In this document: piece by piece, positions 48,973 to 61,400 of the stretch
Layout of the letters: each line of letters starts with the position of its first letter
Numbering within the stretch: position 1 is the first letter of the stretch
Origin: Bimastos eiseni
Lineage: Eukaryota > Annelida > Clitellata > Crassiclitellata > Lumbricidae
Length of the DNA stretch: 64,000 bases
Reading direction: 5' to 3'
NCBI GenBank assembly: GCA_959347315.1
Contig: OY365806.1
Coordinates: 27,488,291 to 27,552,290, forward strand
The notes under the pieces: model-generated
Told to the model about the DNA's origin: nothing
The model's database searches: none
What the model saw: the letters and a program-made list of their open reading frames with translations, nothing else
Translations under genes and position numbers: made by a program

Positions 48973-51413
48973 ATTATTATTATTGTGATCCGCATGACAC
49001 ATGCTGTATAGAGATTGGCCAGCAGTTGTTAGACACGAAAGGCCCAGTGTATTATTATGATGATAGTTGTTGCGTCACACTCAATGACGCGACTGCTCTC
49101 ACTCTAACAGTGCCAGTCCCAAGTCAGGAAAAACAGGAGGTCGACTCTAAAATCTTTGTTATCACGTAGCGTCGTTAAACTGAGACCACTGTTTCGCACC
49201 AGTTTGTAGTAGCTAAGCTAATTTTGTACCTGCAAACCGGATGGCTAACCATACATGGAAAGATAGTCTTATAAATGATAATAAAATAATACGCAGAATA
49301 AGGCTAATTAATCAGCGTCTTTGATTATTTGATATTACATTCGCTAAAAGAATTCACTTTCCTTTCTGTGCAGATGGCTATTCAATCAGACGAATTGGAT
49401 ATTCTACAAAAACAGAGTAGCGAATGGCTCTCCAAAGTACAGCAGCAGAGGGTTCGTATTCAAAGCAAGACGAAGACACTACTTGTACAAGCTTCTCATT
49501 CCCTATTCCCATGCACTGCTGGAAGGAATACTTGGATAAAATAAACAACGAGTCCATGAAATTATCATATCGCTGTGATACCTTTTTATGCAAGTTTTGA
49601 TGACACGGTTAATCGTTATAGACTGTCATCTGAATATGTTCATAATTGCTAATATTAAACGAATTGGCTGTTAGTGAATCCTTTTTATTTAGGTTAAACG
49701 TATGCTATAGGCCTATGCTTAATGGTGCCATTCCATTGTTGAGCCAACTTTTATGGGGAAAATCGGTGATTTAAGGTGCGGTGGCGAATGGCACCGATTG
49801 AAGTGGGGGATATTTGTAATTAATAGGCCTACACATTCGTTGGCTAGATTTTACCTAAATGAAATTGGCAAACAAACGCTCATGGTCAGTTGAATTTACT
49901 CTGAAATTTTAAGGTAGGAAAGCTGAAACTCGTCGATTGAATATTAATGTTTAGATCAATGGCATAATGACTTATGGACCATGAAATAGGTACTTGAACG
50001 TAGACCTAAATGATTAATTTCATACCATCTATTACAGTACCCACTAAAGTTAACTGTTGTGCTAATATAGAAAGTTTGTGAAGACCTGTATGGGATGAGA
50101 ATTATTACATTCGTAGATAAGTCTCACTTTCCTTTGTTCTCTAAAGTCACTGTTTCTTATTTCGTTGCGAAAAAAACAACATTTTAATCATGATATGCAC
50201 GGCTGATTTTTCTCTCGTTTTGTAGTTGGAAGATTCGGAAGTTCAGAAGCAGATACCGTCATCTAATGACGATAAAAGTAATCACAATATTGATAATCAC
50301 AATGATAATATGAACAATAAATAGGACTGAATTTATAGCAATGTTGAGTAAAATGCAGAGTAATGTACACAGTTAGCCCAGTTCTAAAACGTTTTCCACT
50401 TTCTATGACGAATCAATGCAATGATTTTTAGATCGGTAACGAGTTCATATTTTACAGATATACAAGAACGTCTTTAGCTCTAAGTGACGCTTAGTCCTTG
50501 TGAACATGAGCGTTAATTATTTCCTTAAATTCTACTCTTACTATAGGATTACTGTCTGTGTTACATGCTAGAGTGAATGATTCTGTCCAACATTTCTTGT
50601 CGATGTCAGTAATCATGTCTTTGATTGACAGGTTCCAAATCTGCCTATCTATGTTAATAATCAGATGTTTGATTGACAGGTTCCCAATCTGCTTGGCTAT
50701 GTTAATCATCAAGTGTTTGATTGACAGGTACCCAAGCTACCTGGCTTTGTCTGGTCTGCACTTATGAGAATCCGCGCGATCGAAAGTCGTGCTGTGAAGT
50801 ATGTGGCAGCATTCGATCGACAGAAGGCGAGGTAACTCAAGTCACAAAGTCAAGTGTGACCAGCGCAGGAGAACTGGAACCGGACCAAGTGAAAAGTAAA
50901 AGAGGAAAATGCAGTCAGTATAATTTTTATATATGATTATATATGTAATTCGCATATTCATTTGCTCTGTAGAAGATGATTATATATATCACTCGCCTGT
51001 TCCATGCATTTGCTCAGCGAAAACATTCTATAAGCCTATAGACCTATAGCGGATAGCGCAATTAATATGTTGATCAGTGTTAGGCCTTTATAGTGTCCAA
51101 AATTAAATAATAATACTAATTGGCTTAGTCTAAATGTTACAAGGTATATAGCGACATCTTTATTTACCATTTGCATCATCTTTCAATCTGTCAATAAGCC
51201 AGTGCTTTTCCTTCTGACATCATAATATATTTTGTCATGTTGCATTATTTAAAGGAAAGCCTGGCGAACATCAGTGGCCTCCTACAGCTTACATGTATGT
51301 GCAGTGGACACCGAAAGCACTCGAACACTGGAATGAAGTGCCGTCGTTCATTCTTCATGGTTTCAATGAAACCAACGACAAATTTCTCGAACTGTCCCGC
51401 TGACAGGAAAAAC
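45135..51413 (+). CDS. Coiled-coil and NZF (RanBP2-type) zinc-finger protein, unrecognised family; 5' end missing
   Basis: Seven exons join in phase: 45135–45284, 46592–46672, 48475–48600, 49374–49448 (or 49433), 50226–50277, 50728–50895, 51255–51413 (TGA). The first part is Ser/Glu/Thr-rich (NEDPSSLAPPVAESRDG). Next is a coiled coil (ERNLLWEEVNSLRQQVHLLL, then DELDILQKQSSEWLSKVQ). The zinc finger is WLCLVCTYENPRDRKSCCEV followed by CGSIR: the W-x-C-x2-C-x3-N-x6-C-x2-C pattern of RanBP2/NZF fingers. The TY pair after the second Cys is the pair that contacts ubiquitin in NZF domains, so ubiquitin binding is an inference. The C-terminus after the finger is Trp-rich (HQWPPTAYMYVQWTPKALEH) and unfamiliar. 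TAB2/3-like proteins combine a coiled coil with a C-terminal NZF but lack this tail. Exons are tiny in a 6.3-kb span. The start codon is not found. Confidence 0.72.
46860..47127 (-). mobile_element. Probable hAT-like fragment in an intron
   Basis: The right end reads GTTACACCTCTG (47114–47125), the complement of the common hAT terminus CAGAGGTGTAAC. The interior has runs of G (46878–46898) and C (46920–46940) and a TTCCGCTTCGCGCAATC block. The matching left terminus is not clear. Confidence 0.45.
47475..47640 (-). mobile_element. tRNA-derived SINE, copy 2 (class II tRNA-like head)
   Basis: On the minus strand the head begins GTGGCCGATCGGTAAGAGCG (a box A like those of tRNA-Leu/Ser) and, about 50 bp on, has GGTTCGAGCC (box B). 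The body shares the CTGCAG-containing block with copy 1 at 40563. Confidence 0.8.
48940..48985. repeat. AAT/ATT inverted trinucleotide repeat
   Basis: (AAT)n immediately followed by (ATT)n, giving a perfect foldback. Confidence 0.9.
49080..49195 (+). repeat. Dispersed repeat, 'CAGTGCCAGTCCCAA' family
   Basis: Shares CAGTGCCAGTCCCAAG, ATCTTTGTTATCAC and GTCGTTAAAC with 52930–53015, and CAGTCCCA and TCTTTGTTATCAC with 53385–53450. The same orientation and spacing suggest one element family, perhaps the 3' tail of a non-LTR element. Confidence 0.65.
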
Positions 51414-52362
51414 CTAAATTAATGACCAGCAACGTGAAGCATTATTACGTAGGTTTTTAAGAGATGCTCTAAAGATTCAATATTTGTAATAATCTCAACT
51501 GAATATATTTATAAACCGCTCGTCCTATTGTACTGTTTTTATACTGCTAAATTGGCGCTAACCTAATCAGTTCCTTAGTATTTTCACAATCTCTTATATT
51601 AAAATGACGTAAGATAATGATTATTGTTCTAATAGTTTGATTTTATTGGTCTACAGTAACAGTTACATTTTGACGAACCACACTCGCCTGTAGTCACCGG
51701 TCTAACTCTAACCATGGTGCATGTGAAATCAATGGGCCATTGTAATATTACACAACAAGAGATCAGTCGAATACGTGAAGATTGCATATACTGGGTGCCA
51801 CCGACAGCCCCGCCCATAGAGAGGATAGGGGGAAATGCCAAGGGGACAGGCCACCGATTGGACGGATGAGAAATGATGAACCTGCTTTCGTTTCGTGGTC
51901 GATTCATTGCTCTGCCTCCTACTAACCAAAACTCGGGCAACACTCACGATTTTTACAATAGTATTCGAACGCTTCAATATTGGAGTCACCGTAACACCAA
52001 ATGCTGTTTAAAAATTGTCTTATCATCAAAGGTCAAAGGACACAATGCCATGTTCTGTTAGAAGGTCAAATAGGCCTACTGTGAGTTGATTGACGCTTTT
52101 GACAACCCCAAAACAGGCTAATAATTCGCTGGTCTTGTGGTGGCCCACACTTACGTCGCAGTCTAATAATGGTTTCTGTACGCCAGAGCCAAAGTGTTTC
52201 AGGACTTCTGTTCCACTCTAAAAGTTATACTCCTTGTTGACATTCAACACAGTAGTTTGGTCTAAGGCACGCATGCATATAGATAGCACCGTTGATTAGC
52301 CTGCTGTTTCAGTGGCACTAAGTGTAATTGTAACCTTCTAATTTTTCTAGGTAATAATCTGC

Positions 52363-52425
52363 AGATAAGCGCAGGGCACAAGCTTATTCAGGAGCGATGC
52401 GTCAGAGTGCTTGTCCAGAGTTTTC
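52363..52425 (-). repeat. Short interspersed repeat, 'GTGAATAAGCTGG' family (reverse copy)
   Basis: GATAAGCGCAGGGCACAAGC then TTATTCAGGAGCGATGCGTC, complementary to the 63810 copy. Confidence 0.6.
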
Positions 52426-52929
52426 TAGTGCAGGTCCGTGTCCGATGGTCAAAGAGACCAAGGGTGGGGTTCGGATCTAGATCTGATCAGAAACTGCTGT
52501 CGTGGTAGTGATACACGGCGGGTTATGTTGAAGGCAAAACGGGATTAAAGGATTGTTTGGAATTTGAACGTTATATAGATATAGGCCTACCAAATTAAAA
52601 TTACACTAGCAGGTACATCAACGCGATGGATCGTCTAATTTTTCTTCTCGTTTTTACAGAATCCCAGTCTAGTTTTAAGTAGTTTAGGCCTTGTAGTCAA
52701 AGTTGTGCGCGCACCGTGGATGATTAACATCTGCAATGTAGTTGCTATTCTATCGACGCAACTTGGTCGAGAGACTCTGAACATCAACGCCATCTGTCGA
52801 CGGAAATGCTTTGGTTGGTTCGCCACTGGTGACTCTTCCAGCTAACTGCATTAGTTTGCTAACTGATTCAATAGAGTTGTTCTTGATGACATATTTAATA
52901 TCATAATAAATGCGTAGCCTCTCTGTAGA

Positions 52930-53015
52930 TGTCTGTTTGCACCCTGACAGTGCCAGTCCCAAGACAGGATAAGGGAGAAGATCTTTGTTATCACCCAGTG
53001 TCGTTAAACTTCAAC
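52930..53015 (+). repeat. Dispersed repeat, 'CAGTGCCAGTCCCAA' family
   Basis: See 49080; contains CAGTGCCAGTCCCAAGAC and GATCTTTGTTATCACCC, then GTGTCGTTAAAC. Confidence 0.65.
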
Positions 53016-54409
53016 TACTACGGTTACTACTGTTGTTACTAGGCCTACTGTTGTAAACGGGATCGGTGAAACCTGCTGAAGATTATTAAACACCTCTTTT
53101 AAGCGTTGCAACTATGCTATAAATATTCAGCGATATATTCAGCGATAGTCTAGTTTTGGCTAAGAGGCTATAAATAGCACTAGAGGGAGTATGGCGCATC
53201 TTCTCTGCAGGCCAATGTGAAGTCACAATCGCAAAGCGACCCTGACCCTAACTTTAGACGGCAAGGACGTGTATGCGTGATCAGATGCCGGGTTAGCACC
53301 ATTAAAGTGATTTTTGTCATTCCTAATTCTTTATGTTTCTTCGCCACCGGACGTCCGTCCATTGCGCATTTGGGTATTGATCCAGCCAGCGTCAGTCCCA
53401 CGCCTGGAAAAAGTGGAGGGCGACGCTAATGGTCTTTGTTATCACAGTAACCCCACAGCTAGGCAGACATTCAGGCTTAAACGCGACAGTTTCATTTCCG
53501 TCCGAGGCTTACGCATTACAAATTTAGATAAAACACCCAAAATAGCAACTTACAAATGAAACGATATTCCAGCAGCCTTGTTCTCTGACGTGAACAAATT
53601 GTTACATCCATACGCTACACAGTTTAAAGTTGATCTTTTAGACATTTTGAGAAACTGTCTTGCCGGTCAAGGTCATTTTTATGCGGTGACTTCACCATAG
53701 ATGCTCGATACTCCCTCTAATGTATATAATAAATCTCAATGAGTTTTGCCAACTTCGTGTTCAATAGTTGCGGCATATGTATTTGGGTTTCGTATGAAGC
53801 CTAGAAACCGATGCAAGCTTCTTGAATTATAATCGTTCGTATTGGGCAGGGTCGATAGGCCAATATGGGCTTGATGTTGTCCTTTAATTCATCCCCACGA
53901 CTGAGGTCCTGGCTTGAAATTAAGAGGCTCGAAACATAATCATGACGTTCCACGTGCCGGATGACGTAATCATTATCTGTCTTATACGTACTAAATACTC
54001 GGTTGCTTGGCAACGGAAAATTTTTGAAAATTTTCTAGATATTGTATTCACAGTTCGCGGTGGCTTTTAATTGAAATTATCACACTGTTCTTGTTTGATT
54101 AGGCCAACGATCTGGTAAGTTATAGACTAAAGAATATAATTACAAGCAACTACAAAGTAATTCTCCTACGTAAAGTAAATCTCGTACGTAATCTCGATCT
54201 GATTTCTACTGCGATCATCTACTTTCAGTTGTTGCTGGTGCCCAAAGAAGTCACCCGTTCTCAAAATATCGGGGCTGCTTATTCATTCATTGAGAAAATT
54301 TAGATAGCGCCCCGTCAAGGCCACTGCTAGGAGCTTTCCAGACCCTGGCACGGTTTAAAAGAACGGCTTGAGGCAAGTATAGAAGGAGTGAGTGGGCCCT
54401 GGGTTATGA

Positions 54410-54942
54410 TCATGTCCCTGCCATGCTCGTTGGCCCGACAAATGGGTGGCCTATAACGTACGTGGTTAAGCCTAGTTGTGCCCAGTGAACGTGGCTTTCT
54501 GGAAGCAAGGCGTCTGTCGTAAGAAATGTGTCCTGTTTTGTTTCGACCAAATTAGACTCCGGTGAGTCGAGGCACTCCATGTGTTCGACTCTCGACTTCG
54601 TGTTGTTATCTTTCTTCCATAAATCTATTTTGCTATGGACAATGACTTCCAGGAAAACATCACAGAGGGAAACCTCTGCTTCCTTGATAATAGTTTCTGT
54701 CTCTGACCCCTTGCGTTGTACAGACATGACCACATCGTCTAAAAGAGGGAGGAGCACTTTCTATGTTAATTGAATTAGGCAGTTGTTAACCACGACATAC
54801 ATACTCCTATCTAATGACTTCTTTGGCGCCACTGTATTAGCGAACAAAGAATGGATACTTACCACGGATTCATCGTCTGAGGCGCCAACCGCGATTGACG
54901 CCTCATACGATGAAGCCGTTGTATAAAGCATCCATTCGAAAT
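54410..54942 (-). CDS. Possible minus-strand coding exons, unidentified
   Basis: On the minus strand, a polypyrimidine tract and TTGCTAG acceptor precede an 80-nt open segment (54863–54942) that ends in a strong donor (GTG|GTAAGT). After a short gap, a CTCTTTTAG acceptor opens a frame of about 110 codons ending at 54410, hydrophilic, with SETETIIKEAEVSLCDVFLE and a C-terminus HPFVGPTSMAGT. However, the phases of the two pieces do not agree with each other in the best frames, so they may not be joined directly. No homology recognised. It could be a 3' gene end facing away from DNAI2, or chance. Confidence 0.25.
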
Positions 54943-55458
54943 CTAGCAATATTAGAAAATAAGGATTAGAGCGGGTCAGAAGATGCTTATAAATTCGATT
55001 TGAATTATTTGCGAACTGCCAGAACTGGGTTCATAGAGCCACCGTTTGGTGCTATATGAGCAACGTCTCTATTGACTGAAAAACTGTGGAGCGTGGAATC
55101 ATATAATTATCTTCAACTGTGCTGAACCAATGACCTCAAGTTTAGCCCATTAAAAAACAAGGGTGATGCTTGTTTAACTGAGGTGGCCACTGTTGAAAAA
55201 CGTGTACATTCATATTTATCTGTAGAATGACTGCAGCTAGAGGTGACGCTCCCGGGGGTCAAGGGGAACAAGTCACCCTCGCCTTTTACAGAGAGGGCAC
55301 AAGTTATACGTTTGCCCCCCCCCCACCACATTTTTTATCCCTTTCACAACTGTCCGGTTGTCCACCCCCAACCTGTCAAACGAGATCGCCGCCTCTGATT
55401 GCAGCTCGTGTTAATCTGTTGGTTGTCTTTTCTTGTATAGATTTATTGGTCTTTGGCG

Positions 55459-58400
55459 ATGGATAAACTTCAGTTTGCCTACACTAAACGGCGCATTGAT
55501 TTCGGTCGTCAGTGTTCCTTTGCCGATCGAGCCACCGAGATAGACGTCAATGTTCTGCCTCGGGTGGACATAGCCTCAGAGTTCATCCGGAAGAACCCCG
55601 TCGACGTGAAATGCGAAGATGGAATCATCCTCTCTGAACACGAGGTGACTCAGCTGCCTCGACTTCTAACAGTTGTCCGTGAATACTATACCCACAGGTG
55701 TATCCGAGCGTTATAGGCTATTCGTACACATCTATGCGTATGCCTGAAGTTAAAGCCTGCAGAGTAGACATAGACCTACGAGTAATAATTTTGAGAACGT
55801 TTATAATGGGTCTATTTTTGAACACCAAAAACCGTAATCGTAATCTAAAAATGTCTATAGCGCCACTTTAAAGCTAAGCTCAGGGCACCAGCTTATTCAC
55901 GAGCGCTGCGTCAAATCAAAATGGTTGAACTAGATGAGAAAGATAACCTTTGGCCTTCGTCATACCTGAGTCATCGGTTCTATTTTCGATTGATTGCCTG
56001 TTGTTAAAATTCAGAAATTGAGATTATAATTATGCCATTTAACCTATACAACTACAACATTGCGGAAATATCCTGACCAATGCTCAGGAATAAAACTTAA
56101 AGGCACCATGATACGTCCTGCTACTACATGTAGTGCCCGATCATTTTCGATGTTAGAATAACCTATTATTCGGACATTTTTACAGCTTCAACGAGTGAAT
56201 TGGCTGCTATAGAGGGAAAGTAATGTAATGCGTACATGTAACTCTATATCTATTTGAATCACGGTAGCTGGACTTATTGGGCGCTAGTTTTGTAACGTGG
56301 AGACTAGACATGCGGATTCGAGGTGACTCTCTAAGTCGGTCACTGGTTTCGCACCTTGAGTAAGTCTTTCAGCCGCAATCATATGTAGGATTGTTATATG
56401 TAGTAGCCTATTGTTCATCATTCCATATCCAGCCCCCCCCCACCACTGTTGTCATCATCATCATCATCATCGTCGTCGTCGTCGTCATCGTCGTTGTCAT
56501 ATCATCATCATCATAGTCATCATTATCATCATCGTCCGCAGCAGCAATTTATCTTTAAACGCAGAGATGCTGTATTGGCTGTTAATTACAGACGAACACG
56601 AACTACACTGAGCTTGAGTCGGTTGGCATCAACCACACGGAAGGTGGTTGGCCGAAAGACGTCATTCCAAGCGACATAGACCAGACGACGAGGTACAGAA
56701 GGAAAGCGGAAAAGGAGGAAAACTTCATCGCTCAAGTCTCCAGAATATCACAGGCATAAAACGACGCACTCTAAAACATAGAAATTGATGCTAAAATTTG
56801 AACTTAAAGAATATTGCGAAGTCTGAGATTAACATAGGCCTAGAGCTTTTATAGTTTAGGAATCCTAATAATAGGCCTAGGTTGAATGTAATAATAAATA
56901 ATTATCTTCGTTTAAGCTTCAATGATTATGTAAGATTACAAGTACAATGTGAACGGATGATTACAAGTTATAACAGAACTGTTGACAGCCATATATGGCG
57001 CCCATTACGTCAAACATCCTGTTGCCGCCTTCGCTCTTTAAGAATCACTGTAAGCCTATAATTAATGTTAATGCATTGCACTTTGAGAATTCCAAGACAG
57101 GTAAGATTAATGCTAACATTTTTTACCTTAAAACTTCTGCGAATAACGTAAATTTAATTGGTTCGCAGTTTAGGAATGATTCCTTGCAGCTGCATCATGG
57201 TGAACAGATGCCTGTAAAACAACAAAAGCAAATCATCAATGGTGTTCAAGCCTTGATGCTTAGCAGCTCTTCTATGACTTAGGCGTGCTTTGCAATAACT
57301 TTGAGGACGCGAACAGCAGGCCATATTACATCAAGTCATATTACATCAAATCATATTACAGCAATCCTATTACAGCAATCCTATTACACCAGTTGCTCTT
57401 ACAGCAGGCCAAATTACACCAGCTCCTTTTGCACCAGGTCCTTTTGCTATCGTCCTCGATGCATGCACGTCTCGGACTAGTCCGCTTGTTAGCCAGGTAC
57501 AAAGAAACTCTTCTGATCTGTGAATGACTTTTGCAGGAGATGGAGCATTGCATTCTGCAGAGCAATGCCGTTGATATATATCAACAATACTTCGATGAAA
57601 ACTGTCTGTATAGAAGCGACCCTCCAGAGTCTCACGCCAAAGTCATCAACAATTACAGGTTAGCCTTTCATACTGTTTAGCTCTTTATGTAATACGTCAG
57701 ACGTCGCATCTAAGCATGATGCACGCAGAACTCAAACGTGTAGAACCTAAGTAAACTAACTTCATCTGACAACTTTAATTCATATTCAATGGTCACGTGA
57801 TATACGCAATACTCGCCAAGTGGAGGAAGACGCGTTTGTCGCTAAACTCGGGCTTATCATTCAATAGGGGATTTTAAATTCTCAATTTCTAGAGCGCCCA
57901 TCTGAAGTAATTCTTACATCTAGACAAGTAAGATCGAGGGAAAATACCTTTAGACCACAATACCGATTCCAGACGTTGGAGCAAGATGCTGTGCCTCGCA
58001 AAGCTAGAGCATAATGTGAAATTTCATAATTGTAAAATAAAAACCTGGGAAAGCGAGTTAGATGCGTTCGTTTATCAGATAAGTCGGTTGGAAAAATTAA
58101 AAGCTACAGAATGGGAAGGAACGAACTGCCCTGGAGGAAGGCTACAATGTACATGTTCGACAGTGATACGTGGACTTTGGACTCTTGCACATGTCTGTGT
58201 GTACGCGTGCGTTTGTGTATGTGTGTGTGCGTGCGTGCGTGTGTATGTATGTGAATGTGTGTGTGTGTGTGTGTGTGTGTGCGCCTGTGTGTGTGTGTGA
58301 AGCAGCAGAAACTGACGATCGACCNNNNNNNNNNNNNNNNNNNNNNNNNNNNNNNNNNNNNNNNNNNNNNNNNNNNNNNNNNNNNNNNNNNNNNNNNNNN

Positions 58401-61400
58401 NNNNNNNNNNNNNNNNNNNNNNNNNNNNNNNNNNNNNNNNNNNNNNNNNNNNNNNNNNNNNNNNNNNNNNNNNNNNNNNNNNNNNNNNNNNNNNNNNNNN
58501 NNNNNNNNNNNNNNNNNNNNNNNNCTGACTGGCAAGGGCGTTTGGATCCGTGTGTTGAGGCCGAATGAGGACATTTAAACACACATTACAGCTAATAAAT
58601 GATAAACATGCGCTTCATAATTTATCATTAAACTGAAGCTTTTTTCATAATAAATTTTATTAAAACGCATAATTATTGGACACATTATTAAAGGTTCGTA
58701 TATATATATATATTTATATATAACATATATATATATATATCCATGCATTGCAGTATAAGTACGTGGCGCACATACATCGTTTATATTAATGAATACCTCG
58801 GTCCTGCGTTCCTGTCATATCCTTTGATCAGTCTATAGATTGGTAATAGTTATCTATTAGTCTTTGTATATACACGCAGGGATCCGACGGACCATGTTCG
58901 TCCTGTATCGCAGGTCGTCTGGCATCCGGATGGACCAGGGAGGTTCGCCGTCGCCCACTGCATCCTTAAGTTCCAGGGTCACACGCCAAAGACCAGTCTC
59001 GACTGCTACGTCTGGCGAACAGGTCAGTGTTGACCACGTCGTCACCGATAGACAATTATTATCTGGTTCCATGAATACCCGACAGAAGATCGCGCATACA
59101 TCACACTACGGTCAAAACATCCCTCTCTTCCATCTCTTCCATCTATTTTCAAATCAATGTCTTTAACCTTCACTGAATCGCTGTGACATGGAAAGTAGCG
59201 GAACTCAACTAAGACATAAAAATCGTGTCCTACTTCAGACTCGAATTTCTAGAAATATAGATAAATCTTCGTGTCTGCGACGTTGAGCGTCGAATTGGCC
59301 TATACTCCAAAAGTCGCTTTCTTTTTAGTTACGACCAATCTCCGACGTCATGTGAATTTAGTTGATTTTTGCGCAAAAAAGCGTTAGACATACACTTTCG
59401 AATTCTTAATCGTCTTGGCTACCGGTTTGTCTTAGTATCAGGCGATCACAGAGAGTCGGTCTTCCTCTTTCAACACTTATCTACGGTTATCCAGCGCTTG
59501 AGCTTTGTCGCTTTTTGTAGCGCTAGGCTTACCTATAAGAAAAAAAATGATAATAACAATGATGAATTGGTGCGTAATACTAATAGACTATGCCTGTCAC
59601 ATACGGATACGTTGGACCTGTCATGTTTTTGGTCTGTGAAAAGAGGACATCTCCAGTCCGGAGCTCGTTCTTACTCCGACGGCGCCTGCTCTCTGTCTGC
59701 AATACAACCCGAAAGACCAGAACGTGTTGGCAGGTGGTCAGTACAACGGACAGGTGGTCATCTGGGATCTGAGGAAGGGTAATCGATCGACCGAACAAAC
59801 GGGGCTTCCGGTCAGTCACCATGATCCCGTATACGACGTCACGTGGATTCAGTCGAAGACCGCAACCGAATTGTTTTCCATTTCCACCGATGGACAGGTC
59901 AGGTCAACCACGTGACAGGAAGAGCGGGAGCGTGAGGAACAGGAACAGGGACTTAAGGGAGGATTATGAAAGAGGAAGAGGAAAGGGACATGGATATGAT
60001 TCGTAAGGAACTGGGAAGGAAGAGCAGGGAAAGTGATAGGCCGTGGGTAAAAGATTTCTTAGTAGGCAATTCGTTGCAGAAAACGATTGCTTGATGCAGA
60101 GGCGGCGATCTTGTTTGGCTAGTGGGAGACACCCAATGAAAGGGATAGAAAATGTGGGGGAACAAATGTATAACGTGTCCCGTGTCTGTAACAGGCGGGG
60201 AGACTTGTTCCACTCGACCCCACTAAGGACAAAGAAGCTGTTTCATGCCTTGATATATCTCATAGATTTCAAGGAGAGACCTGTTATACATTTCTTTGGT
60301 ATTCTACATCTTGTTTTATTAGGTATTTCATTGTAGCTTCTGCTGTAGGCTACTTAGCTTGAATATTAGGAGACTTAATCTGGTTTTAGACGATTACCTT
60401 ATAAATTTTGAATGATTTACCGATTTTTGTTCGGCCGTCACTTGGACTTTTAATCTTTTCGGCTGCAGGCCTGTCTAATTATATAGTGTTGGTGTTTTGG
60501 TGATCGGAATGGTTGGCTGTATGGTGGACTGTAGGTGTTGTGGTGGGATGTGAGGACGATGGATCAACCGATCGACCAGATGTACATCGATTCATCGCGA
60601 AAAAACGATTCAAAATTGTCCGAAGGAGGAACTTGTCTCGAATATGACGCCACCGCGGTAATGCTACCCCCTTTACACACGTGATATGGGGAGGGCACGC
60701 GGAAGGGAAGAAGTGGGAATAAAATAAAAAAGAAGTGGACGAGAAGGAGAAGAATAAACGAAAACGCAAGAGGAGGAGGATGAAAGCAATAAAATGAAAA
60801 TGATGATGATGAGAATGTAATGTAAATCTCAGAAAATGTCTCAGTGCCCACTAAAGCCACGTCAGAGAGACAAGCTTATTCATAATGGTGAGGCAAAAGA
60901 AGAGGAAATAGTTTATCATTTTGCATAGGCCTAGTTGTCGCAAATATAGGAATTTTTAAAACTTCTAAAACTTCTAAAACTTCTAAAAGAGGAAAGTCGT
61001 GGGAACCGGTTTATTCACAGGCTCTCATGCAGACCAAAATCATTAAGTAGGTGAGGTGACAAGCGGTTCCATACCAGGTTCCAAACTGACCTTTCGATCC
61101 GATGTTCTTCTGTTATTCACTTTGCATCTGAGCTATTTTAAACAGGAGCTGCAAAAATTTTCTTTGAGTTTAAGGGCTGCAAAATTAAAGTCAGATGATT
61201 TGTGATTGAGTTTTTGTTAGTTCGTTGTTTTGTGTTTCTTCAGCCGACGAAGTTCATGCTAGGAACGGAGCAGGGTAACGTATTTGCCTGCAGTCGGAGG
61301 GCGAAGACTCCGGGAGAGAAAGTGGTGACCGTCTATTCCGGGGCCCAGACTGGGCCAATCTACGCCCTCCGAAGAAATCCCATGTATACGAAACACTTCC

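Larger units (their letters stand above)
51414..55440. other. Region between the zinc-finger gene and DNAI2
   Basis: Holds dispersed-repeat copies (52363–52425, 52930–53015, 53385–53450) and a possible minus-strand exon pair (54410–54942). Promoter or 5' UTR exon of DNAI2 should lie towards the right. Nothing else recognised. Confidence 0.4.
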
